Shown piece after piece: positions 45,896 to 52,975 of a stretch of 64,000 bases of DNA (position 1 is its first letter; the number at the start of each line of letters is the position of its first letter). The stretch is taken from NCBI GenBank assembly GCA_942493055.1, contig OW818680.1, positions 5,394,001 through 5,458,000 on the forward strand. The letters run 5' to 3'. Under the pieces are notes generated by a model. It searched no databases. It was given only the letters and a program-made list of their open reading frames with translations, and was not told where the DNA came from. Source of the DNA: CAIZQW01 sp942493055. GTDB lineage: Bacteria; Verrucomicrobiota; Kiritimatiellia; RFP12; UBA1067. Both the position numbers and the translations under genes were made by a program.

Positions 45896-46342
45896 TTATC
45901 TCTGATTTTCAAAGCCCTCGTATTTGGGATTGAATTTGCAGTGCAAGAACGACTCCAAGAAGTTGAGAACAAAAATGCCTGCGTCCTTATCAAGGAGTAT
46001 ATCTATTCTTCGAATGTTCTGTCGGATCCAATCGTCTATGTTGTCTTCGTCAAGATTGTACATCTCCATATCACCATCATCCAAGAGGCTTTTTGCTAGG
46101 TTGCTCTTTGCCCGATAGGGATTGTAATGATGGCTCCGAAAGCGTGCATCGCTGTTCGGTCCGGCTTTTCCAATCTTTAGATATATTTTGCCCTTTTTAA
46201 AGGTGTAGATTGCCATTTTTCCCGATGGCAATCCCTTGGGAGCATGGGGACAACCAAGATCCTCAATGGAGATTCTGGCCCTGTCGAGTGTGACTCCAGC
46301 AATGGCCAATGCACTTAAGAATCCGTCGATGGCATCATTCAC
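45896..46342 (-). CDS. GIY-YIG-nuclease-like protein
   Basis: The start is GTG 46342 with AAAGGAAG at good spacing. Of 148 aa, the core MAIYTFKKGKIYLKIGKAGP (GIY...YIG-like strands: IYTF...LKIGKA) followed by SDARFRSHHYNPYRAKSNLAKSL and the ending LNFLESFLHCKFNPKYEGF fits the GIY-YIG superfamily of the type with RFxSHHY. The Arg of the helix and Glu of the last helix (NFLES) are in place. Probable DNase or DNA-binding role. It is the only gene between repeats M4 and M5. Confidence 0.65.
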   Translation of the reverse strand: MNDAIDGFLSALAIAGVTLDRARISIEDLGCPHAPKGLPSGKMAIYTFKKGKIYLKIGKAGPNSDARFRSHHYNPYRAKSNLAKSLLDDGDMEMYNLDEDNIDDWIRQNIRRIDILLDKDAGIFVLNFLESFLHCKFNPKYEGFENQR

Positions 46343-46362
46343 AAGACTTCCTTTCCCAAAAC

Positions 46363-46560
46363 AGTGTTATTGAGCCTACCTCGTGGGGAGGCCACCCCCA
46401 AGCGAATGGTGATTAGGTTAGCGGAAGAATCGACCCCCGTCAAGGCCCTATATTCGCCTCCAGACCTGCCCTGCCTTGTGCCAAGACTTCCCTCGTAGCT
46501 ACAGGATGTCCTGCCACACCGCAAGCGGACGGCAGGGCAGGGGATGCGCGGAGCTTGATT
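46363..46560. repeat. cassette-region repeat M5 (partial)
   Basis: Proximal part only: TGTTATTGAGCCTACCTCGT, AAGCGAATGGTGATTAGG, then CCTGCC...GGCAGGGCAGGGGATGCG, where it stops. It is the last M repeat; genes switch to the plus strand beyond it. Confidence 0.9.
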
Positions 46561-46735
46561 TATGCTTCACGCCCGCCCCAGTGTCCACGTTCAAGGACAA
46601 ATAAGTGCCTCTTACCCACCACATGAGCAGTGGTGTCAGGGTTCAGGAATACAGGGTTCAGGCCGTTCGCCCCCCTGACCCCCGACCTGTCCGCCGTAGG
46701 CATCGCGAAGGCGGAACCCTGACCCCTTTATTCCT

Positions 46736-46894
46736 ATGAAATTTGAAACCGCGAGAGACCGCCGCAGGAAGACCGCAGACAAGCTTGAAAATATCCTGCT
46801 GAAGAGCTTCCTTGCCCGCGAGAAACTCGACTACGCCGACGCTGTATGGCTCAGACGCGCTGCCAGACTGCTACGCACCGACCGCATTTGCTGA
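46736..46894 (+). CDS. small basic protein, 52 aa
   Basis: ATG 46736 to TGA 46894 encodes an Arg/Lys/Leu-rich helical peptide (FETARDRRRKTADKLENILL, AVWLRRAARLLRTD). The 3' end recurs at about 47905-47929 (KLRTDRI followed by a stop) together with the hairpin repeat behind it, so this is the intact version of a gene whose tail was copied. Function is unknown. A ribosome site is not evident. Confidence 0.4.
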   Translation: MKFETARDRRRKTADKLENILLKSFLAREKLDYADAVWLRRAARLLRTDRIC

Positions 46895-47022
46895 ACCAGG
46901 CGCGTCCCCCGCGCGCCCCTGCGTTGCACTCCGGGGCGCGCGGGAAACCTGTACCTTTTATCCGGAAAAAGTAGTCAAAAACCGGTCCTCATAAGCCGGA
47001 CGGGCTGAAGTCGGGGCTTGCC
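46875..47022. repeat. repeat R2, copy a
   Basis: Contains the hairpin CCGCGCGCCCC/GGGGCGCGCGG, then TACCTTTTATCCGGAAAA and CCGGTCCTCATAAGCCGGAC. Direct copy at 47915-48043. The two copies flank the gene at 47221. Confidence 0.85.
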
Positions 47023-47220
47023 GCCCCGTGCCCCGGTAGAATATGCCTTTTCATAAAAGTCAGAAAAACGGTCCTACTGGATAAGACAACTCCAAAGAAC
47101 TTAATATCCTTTTGTCAATTTCAGCTTGCTTTGTGCGTAGATAAGCGCAAAATAAACAAATGTTTGAGGAAGGTTGCAGATAACAGCCAATAGACTCGTA
47201 GTATAGGTCGAGTTTGAAAT

Positions 47221-47799
47221 ATGAAACTAAGATCACCATTTAACAGTACCCCATTGTTTTTCTCCACGATCATATCCTTTGTAGCAGGGGCATTAATCAT
47301 TTCAGGCGTTTTATTTCTGGTCTTTGTTTTTAAGAATGCAGAGGAAATGCAAAGTGCACATTATGATCATGGAATTTCAGTTACGAGCTTAATAGAGATT
47401 ATAGAATCTATCGAAGCTGAACACCCACATTCAAGAATCGTCTTTGCGCGCACATATTTTAGATCTTTAGAAATCCGTATGGAGTCAAGCACAGAAAGCT
47501 CTACACCATCTGTATTCATTGCTTATAAAAGTATTGGAGGATGGTATTGGTCCCCCCCGCCCCCCCCAAACCCGAAAGGCATCGCGCTATCTGAAATGAA
47601 GGAAATTTTACGCCTCCTTCAAGCGGAAGATGATAAAGGTTGGTACAAAAGCATTTTGACTATCTCAGTCCATGATGGAAAGGTTGAAATCCAAACAGGG
47701 GAGACCAACCACAATGTAGGCGGTGAGGGCTACTCCATTGATTTTGAAAAGAGGAATGGTAAGTGGGTTAGGACAAATTGGGGGTGGTGGGTTTCCTAG
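47221..47799 (+). CDS. single-pass membrane protein of unknown function
   Basis: The 192-aa protein has a transmembrane helix at about 14-37 (TIISFVAGALIISGVLFLVF) and a C-terminal extracytoplasmic domain with a proline run (SPPPPPNPKG) and Trp/Gly-rich end (FEKRNGKWVRTNWGWW). A+T-rich compared with neighbours, which suggests transfer. The gene lies between direct copies of repeat R2, like a cassette. No family recognised. The ribosome site is weak. Confidence 0.65.
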   Translation: MKLRSPFNSTPLFFSTIISFVAGALIISGVLFLVFVFKNAEEMQSAHYDHGISVTSLIEIIESIEAEHPHSRIVFARTYFRSLEIRMESSTESSTPSVFIAYKSIGGWYWSPPPPPNPKGIALSEMKEILRLLQAEDDKGWYKSILTISVHDGKVEIQTGETNHNVGGEGYSIDFEKRNGKWVRTNWGWWVS

Positions 47800-47914
47800 C
47801 CATTATCAGTGAATAAATATGAAGGGGGATAAGCTGTAAGGGGGACTCCCTCCTTGTGCGCACGAGGCAGAGAGGACAGCATCATCGCCTATGAAACGCG
47901 CAAGTTACGCACAG

Positions 47915-48043
47915 ACCGCATCCGCTAGACCAAGCGCATCCCCCGCGCGCCCCTGCGTTGCACTCCGGGGCGCGCGGAAAAACGATACCTTTTATCCGGA
48001 AAAGGTAGCCCAAAACCGGTCCTCATAAGCCGGACGGGCTGAA
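47915..48043. repeat. repeat R2, copy b
   Basis: Second direct copy of the 46875-47022 repeat (about 125 bp), including the GC-rich hairpin and CCGGTCCTCATAAGCCGGAC. Confidence 0.85.
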
Positions 48044-48050
48044 GTCTTTG

Positions 48051-48197
48051 AACCCCACTAAAAGCCACACCTCGACCAAATAATTGATCGCCTTGTCGCA
48101 TTTTCACCTTGAATTACTCCTCAAAAAGAACCAAGATATCCCAATCGCTGGCAAGGTTGCCAGCAAAAGCCACCCGTGGAACATTAAACGGTCGACA
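48051..48197. repeat. repeat R3, copy a, ending at a cassette boundary
   Basis: Runs from ACCCCACTAAAAGCCACACC through CATTTTCACCTTGAATTACT and the hairpin GCTGGCAAGGTTGCCAGC to GGAACATTAAAC. The next bases (GGTCGAC) are the start of the first gene cassette of the plus-strand array. Copies at 50306-50450 and, split, at 53105-53726. Confidence 0.85.
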
Positions 48198-48203
48198 CAA
48201 AAA

Positions 48204-48695
48204 ATGAACTCACCCCATAAAGAGAAGATGATTGCCTTTGTTAGCGAGCTCGCGTGCGAGTTTCCGCACCTCCGATTTGAGATGGATGCTGGGCACAAAG
48301 ACGTTGATTTCTATAGCGAGTTCCCGATACAAGAAAACCTGAGTTTCACGATTGGCGTCGCGCTAGACTATGATTTACTGAGTCTGTATGTTGGGGCACT
48401 TTGGTTGGAATATTTCCCTGTGACAGATGTGAGCGTTTTGGAGTCCTTCTCGACTGCGCTACGCGGTCTGCTGCTTGGCACATATCGCGTAGTTGAGTAT
48501 GCGTCCGGAAATAGTAGCCCACACAAGGCTGTTCTTCAATACAGAGAGAACGGCCATTGGCAAGCGTGTGGCAGATCGAGCAGATTTCATCTCCCGTCTT
48601 TCCGTCCGACACACGAGAGAGTGTTGATTAGAGTCGAACCATGCGACACATCGAACCCCCTTACGCCTTCGGCTCAGGGGGCCGATGGTCGCTGA
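48204..48695 (+). CDS. cassette gene, unknown soluble protein
   Basis: ATG 48204 lies 12 bp after the R3 repeat; the open frame further upstream is translated repeat. The 163-aa protein has no signal peptide or membrane helix; phrases such as ACEFPHLRFEMDAGHKDVDF and DLLSLYVGALWLEYFPVTD suggest an alpha/beta fold. The stop codon lies inside the following attC-like site, so the last 20 residues are encoded by it, as seen in some integron cassettes. Not recognised. Confidence 0.6.
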   Translation: MNSPHKEKMIAFVSELACEFPHLRFEMDAGHKDVDFYSEFPIQENLSFTIGVALDYDLLSLYVGALWLEYFPVTDVSVLESFSTALRGLLLGTYRVVEYASGNSSPHKAVLQYRENGHWQACGRSSRFHLPSFRPTHERVLIRVEPCDTSNPLTPSAQGADGR

Positions 48696-48703
48696 CGTTC
48701 GTC
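48633..48703 (+). repeat. attC-like site 1
   Basis: Begins GTCGAAC and ends GTTCGTC. The arms AACCATGCGACACATCG..CCCCCT and AGGGGGCCGATGGTCGC..GTT pair with unpaired single bases on one side, around a CTTCGG-type loop. This is the structure of an integron attC site. Confidence 0.7.
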
Positions 48704-48737
48704 ACACTTTGAGGACAAGAAACAAGGAAGGGTAAGC

Positions 48738-49049
48738 ATGAGAACAACAAATAAGTCTCCTGATTTTTCAGGCAAAGTCATTTCAGCAAAGCTCGAGAAT
48801 GATGAGAGCAGTTACGATTTCTATGACTCCCATTTTGAAATGCAGGGAGAACGGCTGTTTCTTATCGGTACAATCCCTCATGACTCAACACGATCCAACT
48901 GGTCGGAAAATTGCACGGGGGCGATTGCTTGGGAGTGCGTTACTGCGTATGTGGTGCTTGACTCACTCGATGCATGGCATAAAGCAGTCAAAAAATCGCA
49001 ACAAATTGAGAAAAAGGTGAAAAAGAGCAACAAAAAGGCAAACAAGTGA
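48738..49049 (+). CDS. cassette gene, small protein, paralogue of next gene
   Basis: ATG 48738 has AAGGAAGGG. The 103-aa protein starts SPDFSGKVISAKLENDESSY and has HFEMQGERLFLIGTIP and GAIAWECVTAYVVLDSLDAW, with a lysine-rich end (KKVKKSNKKANK). The same order of motifs is found in the 49106 protein (PDFSGKCISMSLIDD; YFEVQGGRLFIIGTVP; GGVAWDRVSEYSLFDSL), so they arose by duplication. No family recognised; probably cytoplasmic. The pair shares one cassette, as no attC-like site lies between them. Confidence 0.65.
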   Translation: MRTTNKSPDFSGKVISAKLENDESSYDFYDSHFEMQGERLFLIGTIPHDSTRSNWSENCTGAIAWECVTAYVVLDSLDAWHKAVKKSQQIEKKVKKSNKKANK

Positions 49050-49105
49050 ATGCATCCCATTGAGTAAAAGGGATGATTCCAGACGATCAATAAAAAGGAG
49101 ACGAC

Positions 49106-49402
49106 ATGTCAAAGAAGAATGATTTCCCTGATTTCTCAGGCAAGTGCATCTCAATGAGCTTGATTGATGACTCAGCAAACCACGACCTCGTCGATCCATA
49201 TTTTGAGGTACAGGGCGGACGCCTGTTCATCATCGGAACCGTTCCTAAAGGCGCTACGTTCTCTGACTGGAACGCAGGATGCATGGGCGGCGTTGCATGG
49301 GACCGAGTTTCAGAATACTCACTCTTTGACTCGTTAAAGCAGTTTTCCAGTGCTATTAAGAAGTCCGAATCTCTGAACAAAAAGAAACGAAAGAAAAAGT
49401 GA
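49106..49402 (+). CDS. cassette gene, small protein, paralogue of previous gene
   Basis: ATG 49106 has AAGGAGACG. The 98-aa protein is homologous along its length to 48738-49049, with the same lysine-rich tail (NKKKRKKK). The stop codon TGA overlaps the first base of the next attC-like site. Two homologous genes side by side can mean an immunity pair, a toxin/immunity duplication or a heteromer; none can be shown here. Confidence 0.65.
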   Translation: MSKKNDFPDFSGKCISMSLIDDSANHDLVDPYFEVQGGRLFIIGTVPKGATFSDWNAGCMGGVAWDRVSEYSLFDSLKQFSSAIKKSESLNKKKRKKK

Positions 49403-49474
49403 TCCAACAATGCGACACACGGAACCACCGGCCGCCTTTGGCGTTCGGTGGTTCGTGGTCGCTAAGCGTTCGAT
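49402..49474 (+). repeat. attC-like site 2
   Basis: Begins ATCCAAC and ends GTTCGAT. Arms GCGACACACGGAACCACCG and CGGTGGTTCGTGGTCGC pair with two extra bases in the left arm only, as in attC sites, around a GCCGCCTTTGGCGTT apex. Confidence 0.75.
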
Positions 49475-49482
49475 GAAAAATT

Positions 49483-49728
49483 ATGAAAATACTAGGAACA
49501 CTATTAATTATTTCAGGATTCGCCTTTGGCTTATGTCTTATAGTCCAAATGCAATCCGCTCATGAAACAATGGTCAAATTCTACTTAACTAACCCAGGAG
49601 AATTCTCTAAGATATCTAGGGAGTTTATTGATCATCTCAATACAAGCACTAGAACCTTCTTCATCCCCCTCCTCGTAATGCTTGCTGGAGGAATCATCCT
49701 ATTAAAGAAAAGCAAATCGAACCAGTGA
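49483..49728 (+). CDS. cassette gene, two-helix membrane protein
   Basis: The 81-aa protein has transmembrane helices at about 3-22 (ILGTLLIISGFAFGLCLIV) and 58-76 (FFIPLLVMLAGGIILL) with a charged loop between them. It begins 8 bp after attC-like site 2. Its cassette starts with GTTCGAT and ends with ATCGAAC, exact reverse complements, as expected of an integron cassette. Unknown function. Confidence 0.65.
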   Translation: MKILGTLLIISGFAFGLCLIVQMQSAHETMVKFYLTNPGEFSKISREFIDHLNTSTRTFFIPLLVMLAGGIILLKKSKSNQ

Positions 49729-49788
49729 ATTGCGAATCGACGCGGGAAACACTCCACGTTTCCACACGTCTCATTCAAATCGTTCGGA
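49716..49788 (+). repeat. attC-like site 3
   Basis: Begins ATCGAAC and ends GTTCGGA. Arms around GAAT...GACGCGGGAAAC and GTTTCCACACGTC...ATTC pair with bulges. The ribosome site GGAGG of the next gene overlaps its end. Confidence 0.6.
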
Positions 49789-49795
49789 GGAGATG

Positions 49796-50095
49796 ATGGC
49801 GGAAAAGAAAAACATTAAATGGGAAGATCACGAGATAGAGTTTATTCCTGTAGCGTCGCACAGGACCCTCTGGGTCGCAACCTTTAATGAACTCTGGTTT
49901 GATGGCATTATGGTCGCCACATCGGGAGGGTTTTGTCTGTCCAGTACTGCACGAGCGACCGTAGGCCACCGGGGCCAACCGATTTCAATCGAAGTCCGAA
50001 GCAGTACATGGAGTGGGCACGACCTGAACTACCAACTACTGATCAATGGCGTCGTCATCAGCAAAGGGTACGCCAAAATACGATATCGCTTATGA
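49796..50095 (+). CDS. cassette gene, unknown 99-aa protein
   Basis: ATG 49796 was preferred to the ATG one codon earlier because of spacing from GGAGG. The protein looks beta-rich: EIEFIPVASHRTLWVATFNE, GQPISIEVRSSTWSGHDLNY, then QLLINGVVISKGYAKIRYRL. No signal or membrane helix. It resembles small single-domain beta-sandwich hypotheticals. It is followed directly by attC-like site 4. Not recognised. Confidence 0.6.
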   Translation: MAEKKNIKWEDHEIEFIPVASHRTLWVATFNELWFDGIMVATSGGFCLSSTARATVGHRGQPISIEVRSSTWSGHDLNYQLLINGVVISKGYAKIRYRL

Positions 50096-50096
50096 T

Positions 50097-50155
50097 ATCC
50101 AACCAGAGCGCTCACGTAACGCGCTGACGCGCGTTCGTGGCGCTCGTCGTTCGTA
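50097..50155 (+). repeat. attC-like site 4
   Basis: Begins ATCCAAC and ends GTTCGTA. Arms GAGCGCTCACGTAACGCGC and GCGCGTTCGTGGCGCTC pair perfectly except for two extra T bases in the left arm, around a TGAC loop. This is the clearest attC-type structure in the window. Confidence 0.78.
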
Positions 50156-50202
50156 GCGACGGGACCCCCCGCGCCACAACCGCACAACCACAACACACGT
50201 CC

Positions 50203-50450
50203 AAATCCCGCTTGCCCTCCGCCCCGTCCCCATGATATAACTTCCCAAAATATTTAAACGACCCTGGCCGCGCCGTTCCCAGTGAGAACTCATTTGCCCT
50301 CATCACGTGAAACCCCACTAAAAGCCACACCTCAACCTAATAATTAATCAACTTGATGCACTTTCACCTTGAATTACTCATCATAAAGAACCAAAATATC
50401 CCCATCGCTGGCAAGGTTGCCGGCAATAGCAACGGGTGGCGCATTAAACG
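50203..50450 (+). repeat. composite repeat R4-R3, copy b
   Basis: R4 part (TCCAAATCCCGCTTGCCCTC, CCCCATGATATAACTT, GACCCTGGCCGCGCCGTT) runs directly into R3 (ACCCCACTAAAAGCCACACC to GCATTAAAC). It ends at GTTAGCG, the start of the next cassette. No gene in this 250-bp block. Confidence 0.85.
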
Positions 50451-50465
50451 TTAGCGGGAGAGAAT

Positions 50466-50942
50466 ATGTTTGAAATCATGACACAGTACTTCTGGGCTGT
50501 CGCGATCGTTGTGACCGGAATCAATGTCGCCATTCTCAAAGCGCGATCCACTCGTCACATCCAAGCCACCCCAGAGCTTGCCGCTGGCTACGCTACACTC
50601 ATTCGTGGCTATCTGATTTGGATGAACATCCCTTGGATCGTCATGGGAATCGGATGCACGGTCGGTGGCGTCCCCACGGTTCTGCACTTCTTCCGCCCGC
50701 AGGATGGCAATCCGTATGTCCTTGCCTGGTTTGTCTCAGTGTTCCTGTTGTGGATAGCCGGAACTTATTGGATCCTTTTTCGAGGCGGTGCAGAGATGTT
50801 GGTGAAGCACCCTGGTGCCTTTAACACCAACATCTCAAACCCAACCGCAGTGAAACTTCTTTGGGTTGCATGTCTTGCGGGAGGTATCTTTGGAGTGATC
50901 ATGATGTGGACACAGGACATACCATTGCCGCTGACCCGCTAA
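50466..50942 (+). CDS. cassette gene, four-helix membrane protein
   Basis: ATG 50466 has GGGAGAG. The 158-aa protein has four hydrophobic segments (about 9-25, 50-72, 84-102, 130-148), e.g. FWAVAIVVTGINVAIL, WIVMGIGCTVGGVPTVL, AWFVSVFLLWIAGTYWIL and LLWVACLAGGIFGVIMMW. It belongs to an uncharacterised type of integral membrane protein. Cassette ends GTTAGCG (50451) and CGCTAAC (50937) are exact reverse complements. Confidence 0.7.
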   Translation: MFEIMTQYFWAVAIVVTGINVAILKARSTRHIQATPELAAGYATLIRGYLIWMNIPWIVMGIGCTVGGVPTVLHFFRPQDGNPYVLAWFVSVFLLWIAGTYWILFRGGAEMLVKHPGAFNTNISNPTAVKLLWVACLAGGIFGVIMMWTQDIPLPLTR

Positions 50943-51000
50943 CAAAGCACTGGAGGTTGTTGCTTGCTACGCGCGCAAAACCTCAGTGCACACGTTGGAA
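50937..51000 (+). repeat. attC-like site 5
   Basis: Begins CGCTAAC and ends GTTGGAA; arms GCACTGGAGGTT and AACCTCAGTGC pair with one extra G on the left side. The stop codon of the preceding gene lies within the first heptamer. Confidence 0.75.
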
Positions 51001-51006
51001 AATAAC

Positions 51007-52101
51007 ATGAAAGCTCAAACAACACGACCATATGCTTATGCATTAGCCCTGTTCATTGGTTTGGCATATTATCAAGGGCTCGCTGACTTGCCGGCACCAC
51101 CCCATCCGGTATTCACAGCTTCAGAAAATGGCAGCTATCTCTTCAAAATGATCCCTGAAGAATGGCCACAGGAGGATGGGAATAGCACAAAGAATGCAAA
51201 TGATTTTGGTGTCGCTTATAAGGTTGTGGCGAACGGCGCGCTTAAAGAGATATGGAACGTTTCTGGCTGGTTCGCTTCTCGGGTATTTCTGTCAAATGAC
51301 GGCGAACACCTTGTACGGATGGGACCATGGAATTGCGGCCATGAACCATCAAAGAACGATCTTGCCGTCGCCTTTTACAAGCGCGGCAAACTTCTTAAAG
51401 AATACTCAACGGCAGACCTGGTGGAAGACAAGTCAGCCGTTCTCACGAGTGTCACTCATTACATATGGTTAGCTCAGATGGATTTCGCATTGATGCTTGA
51501 TTATGAAAATATCTTTCATGTCAGGACCATAGATAATATTCAATACGACTTTGATATTACCACGGGTGATATTAAGTCTAAGAGGAAGCCGAACACGTCG
51601 GGTACCTCTACCGGGAGCAGGGACGAAGCACAAGGGAAGGTAAAGCACGTCTACCACCTTGACGAGTTCCGCCAACTTTCAGTCCCGGAGGGAAGCACAA
51701 GGCTGAGCTATGCTTGTGGCAAGCCTACTGGTGGAGACTATGACACGTATTTTATTGTCCACGACATTGAGACAAAGGCGTTTCTTGCTAGCCCGGCATG
51801 GACTCCTTACAGCGGCAAGGTTGCCCCGCTAGATGTTAGCAAGGTTGCCCAGATCGCAAAAGAATATTGGGATAAGAACCTTGAGGCCTATGGCGAGTTT
51901 GAAATCAGATCGATCGAGTTGTGTTGTCCTCGATATTGCACGAGCAGCGATCAGAGTCGATGGGTCTATGAAGTGAAGTTCAAGCATCCGATCAACCCAA
52001 TCATAGTATTGCTGAACGAGACGGTTGTGGCTGCCACGGTTGTCGACCTGGAGCAACAGCGCAAATCAGGCGTCGCCCCTGCGACCGGGAAAACCCCATG
52101 A
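51007..52101 (+). CDS. cassette gene, exported protein of unknown function
   Basis: ATG 51007 lies 6 bp after attC-like site 5. The 364-aa protein has a signal peptide (about 1-26, YALALFIGLAYYQGLA). Beta-rich domain with VFTASENGSYLFKMIP, WFASRVFLSNDGEHLVRMGP and YIWLAQMDFALMLDYENIFH, as in proteins that show values to be displayed, then a linker and a second domain with an APLDVSKVAQIAKEYWDKNL segment and two Cys (LCCPRYC). Unusually long for a cassette gene. Followed by a Rho-independent terminator. No family recognised. Confidence 0.65.
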   Translation: MKAQTTRPYAYALALFIGLAYYQGLADLPAPPHPVFTASENGSYLFKMIPEEWPQEDGNSTKNANDFGVAYKVVANGALKEIWNVSGWFASRVFLSNDGEHLVRMGPWNCGHEPSKNDLAVAFYKRGKLLKEYSTADLVEDKSAVLTSVTHYIWLAQMDFALMLDYENIFHVRTIDNIQYDFDITTGDIKSKRKPNTSGTSTGSRDEAQGKVKHVYHLDEFRQLSVPEGSTRLSYACGKPTGGDYDTYFIVHDIETKAFLASPAWTPYSGKVAPLDVSKVAQIAKEYWDKNLEAYGEFEIRSIELCCPRYCTSSDQSRWVYEVKFKHPINPIIVLLNETVVAATVVDLEQQRKSGVAPATGKTP

Positions 52102-52131
52102 TATAACTTTTCCAAATATTAAAACGACCCT

Positions 52132-52174
52132 GACTGCGCCTTTGAATGACCTTCACGGCGCGGTCTTTTCTTTT
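52132..52174 (+). terminator. Rho-independent terminator
   Basis: Stem GACTGCGCC / GGCGCGGTC with a 16-nt loop, followed by TTTTCTTTT. It lies 31 bp behind the stop of the gene ending at 52101, inside an R4-type repeat. Confidence 0.8.
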
Positions 52175-52253
52175 ATACCGCCGACTCCGGCCCCGGTTGA
52201 CATTCCAGGCATGACTAGAGGACTTACGTTATGCCGTCCTATAACTCCTTGAT

Positions 52254-52349
52254 TTCCAACAGACACAATCTTCATTCTTGTCCCAAAATCATATTTTTGG
52301 CATACTTAAAATATTGATATGTGATAGTCCCGCAATCATAAGGTTAGAC
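52254..52349 (+). repeat. possible attC-like site 6 (diverged)
   Basis: TTCCAAC at 52254 is the exact complement of GTTGGAA at 50994, the start of the preceding cassette, and GTTAGAC at 52343 matches the consensus right end. The pairing between them is A+T-rich and weak, so this is less certain than the others. Confidence 0.45.
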
Positions 52350-52421
52350 CGCCAACGGGGGATCGACGCCTTCGTCCGGGAACGGAGCAGACCCTAATTC
52401 TGATCACGATGGAGGAGCAAT

Positions 52422-52907
52422 ATGACGAAGATCGCAAAGAACACGATTTGCCTTTGGTACGAACGAGATGCCGAGGAGGCGGCGCGGTTCTACGCCGAGA
52501 CTTTTCCCGATTCGTCCGTCGGCGCGGTGCATCGCGCCCCGGGCGACTTTCCGTCGGGCAAGCAAGGGGACGTATTGACAGTCGAGTTCACCGTGATGGG
52601 CATTCCCTGCCTGGGGCTTAACGGTGGGCCCGAGTTCAAGCACAATGAAGCGTTCTCGTTCCAAGTTGCTACGGAAGACCAGGCCGAGACCGATCGATAT
52701 TGGAACGCGATCGTCGGCAACGGCGGCCAAGAGAGCGAGTGCGGTTGGTGCAAAGACAAGTGGGGCGTCTCCTGGCAGATTACGCCAATCGCGTTGACCA
52801 AGGCGTATACCAGCCCTGATCGCTCCGCCGCCAAGCGGGCGTTCGATGCAATGATGACGATGAAAAAAATCGATGTCGCCGTGATCGAGGCTGCGGTTCG
52901 TGGCTAG
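52422..52907 (+). CDS. VOC-family protein of the PhnB / 3-demethylubiquinone methyltransferase-like type
   Basis: ATG 52422 has GGAGGAG. The 161-aa protein begins TKIAKNTICLWYERDAEEAARFYAE, has VEFTVMGIPCLGLNGGPEFKHNEAFSFQV and ends with the region CGWCKDKWGVSWQITPIAL and KRAFDAMMTMKKIDVAVIEAA. This is the common PhnB-like VOC type, whose biochemical role is mostly unknown despite the name. GC-rich compared with neighbouring cassettes. Its cassette is bounded by GTTAGAC (52343) and GTCTAAC (52917), both perfect to the integron core consensus and exact complements. Confidence 0.88.
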   Translation: MTKIAKNTICLWYERDAEEAARFYAETFPDSSVGAVHRAPGDFPSGKQGDVLTVEFTVMGIPCLGLNGGPEFKHNEAFSFQVATEDQAETDRYWNAIVGNGGQESECGWCKDKWGVSWQITPIALTKAYTSPDRSAAKRAFDAMMTMKKIDVAVIEAAVRG

Positions 52908-52916
52908 AAGCGGGCG

Positions 52917-52975
52917 GTCTAACCAACAGCATGCAGCGGACAGCGCTACGCGCCGCCGCTCATGCTGGGCTTCCA
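52917..52975 (+). repeat. attC-like site 7, right end lost
   Basis: Begins GTCTAAC (perfect consensus), with arms CAGCATGCAGCGG and CCGCTCATGCTG pairing with one extra base. The expected final GTT heptamer is replaced by the start of an R4 repeat (TTCCAAATCTCG). Confidence 0.65.

Noticed and set aside
48084..48203. N-terminal extensions through repeat R3 (also at 53615-53755)
   Set aside because: The two extensions encode the same HFHLELLLKKNQ peptide because they are the same DNA repeat; genuine starts lie behind it.
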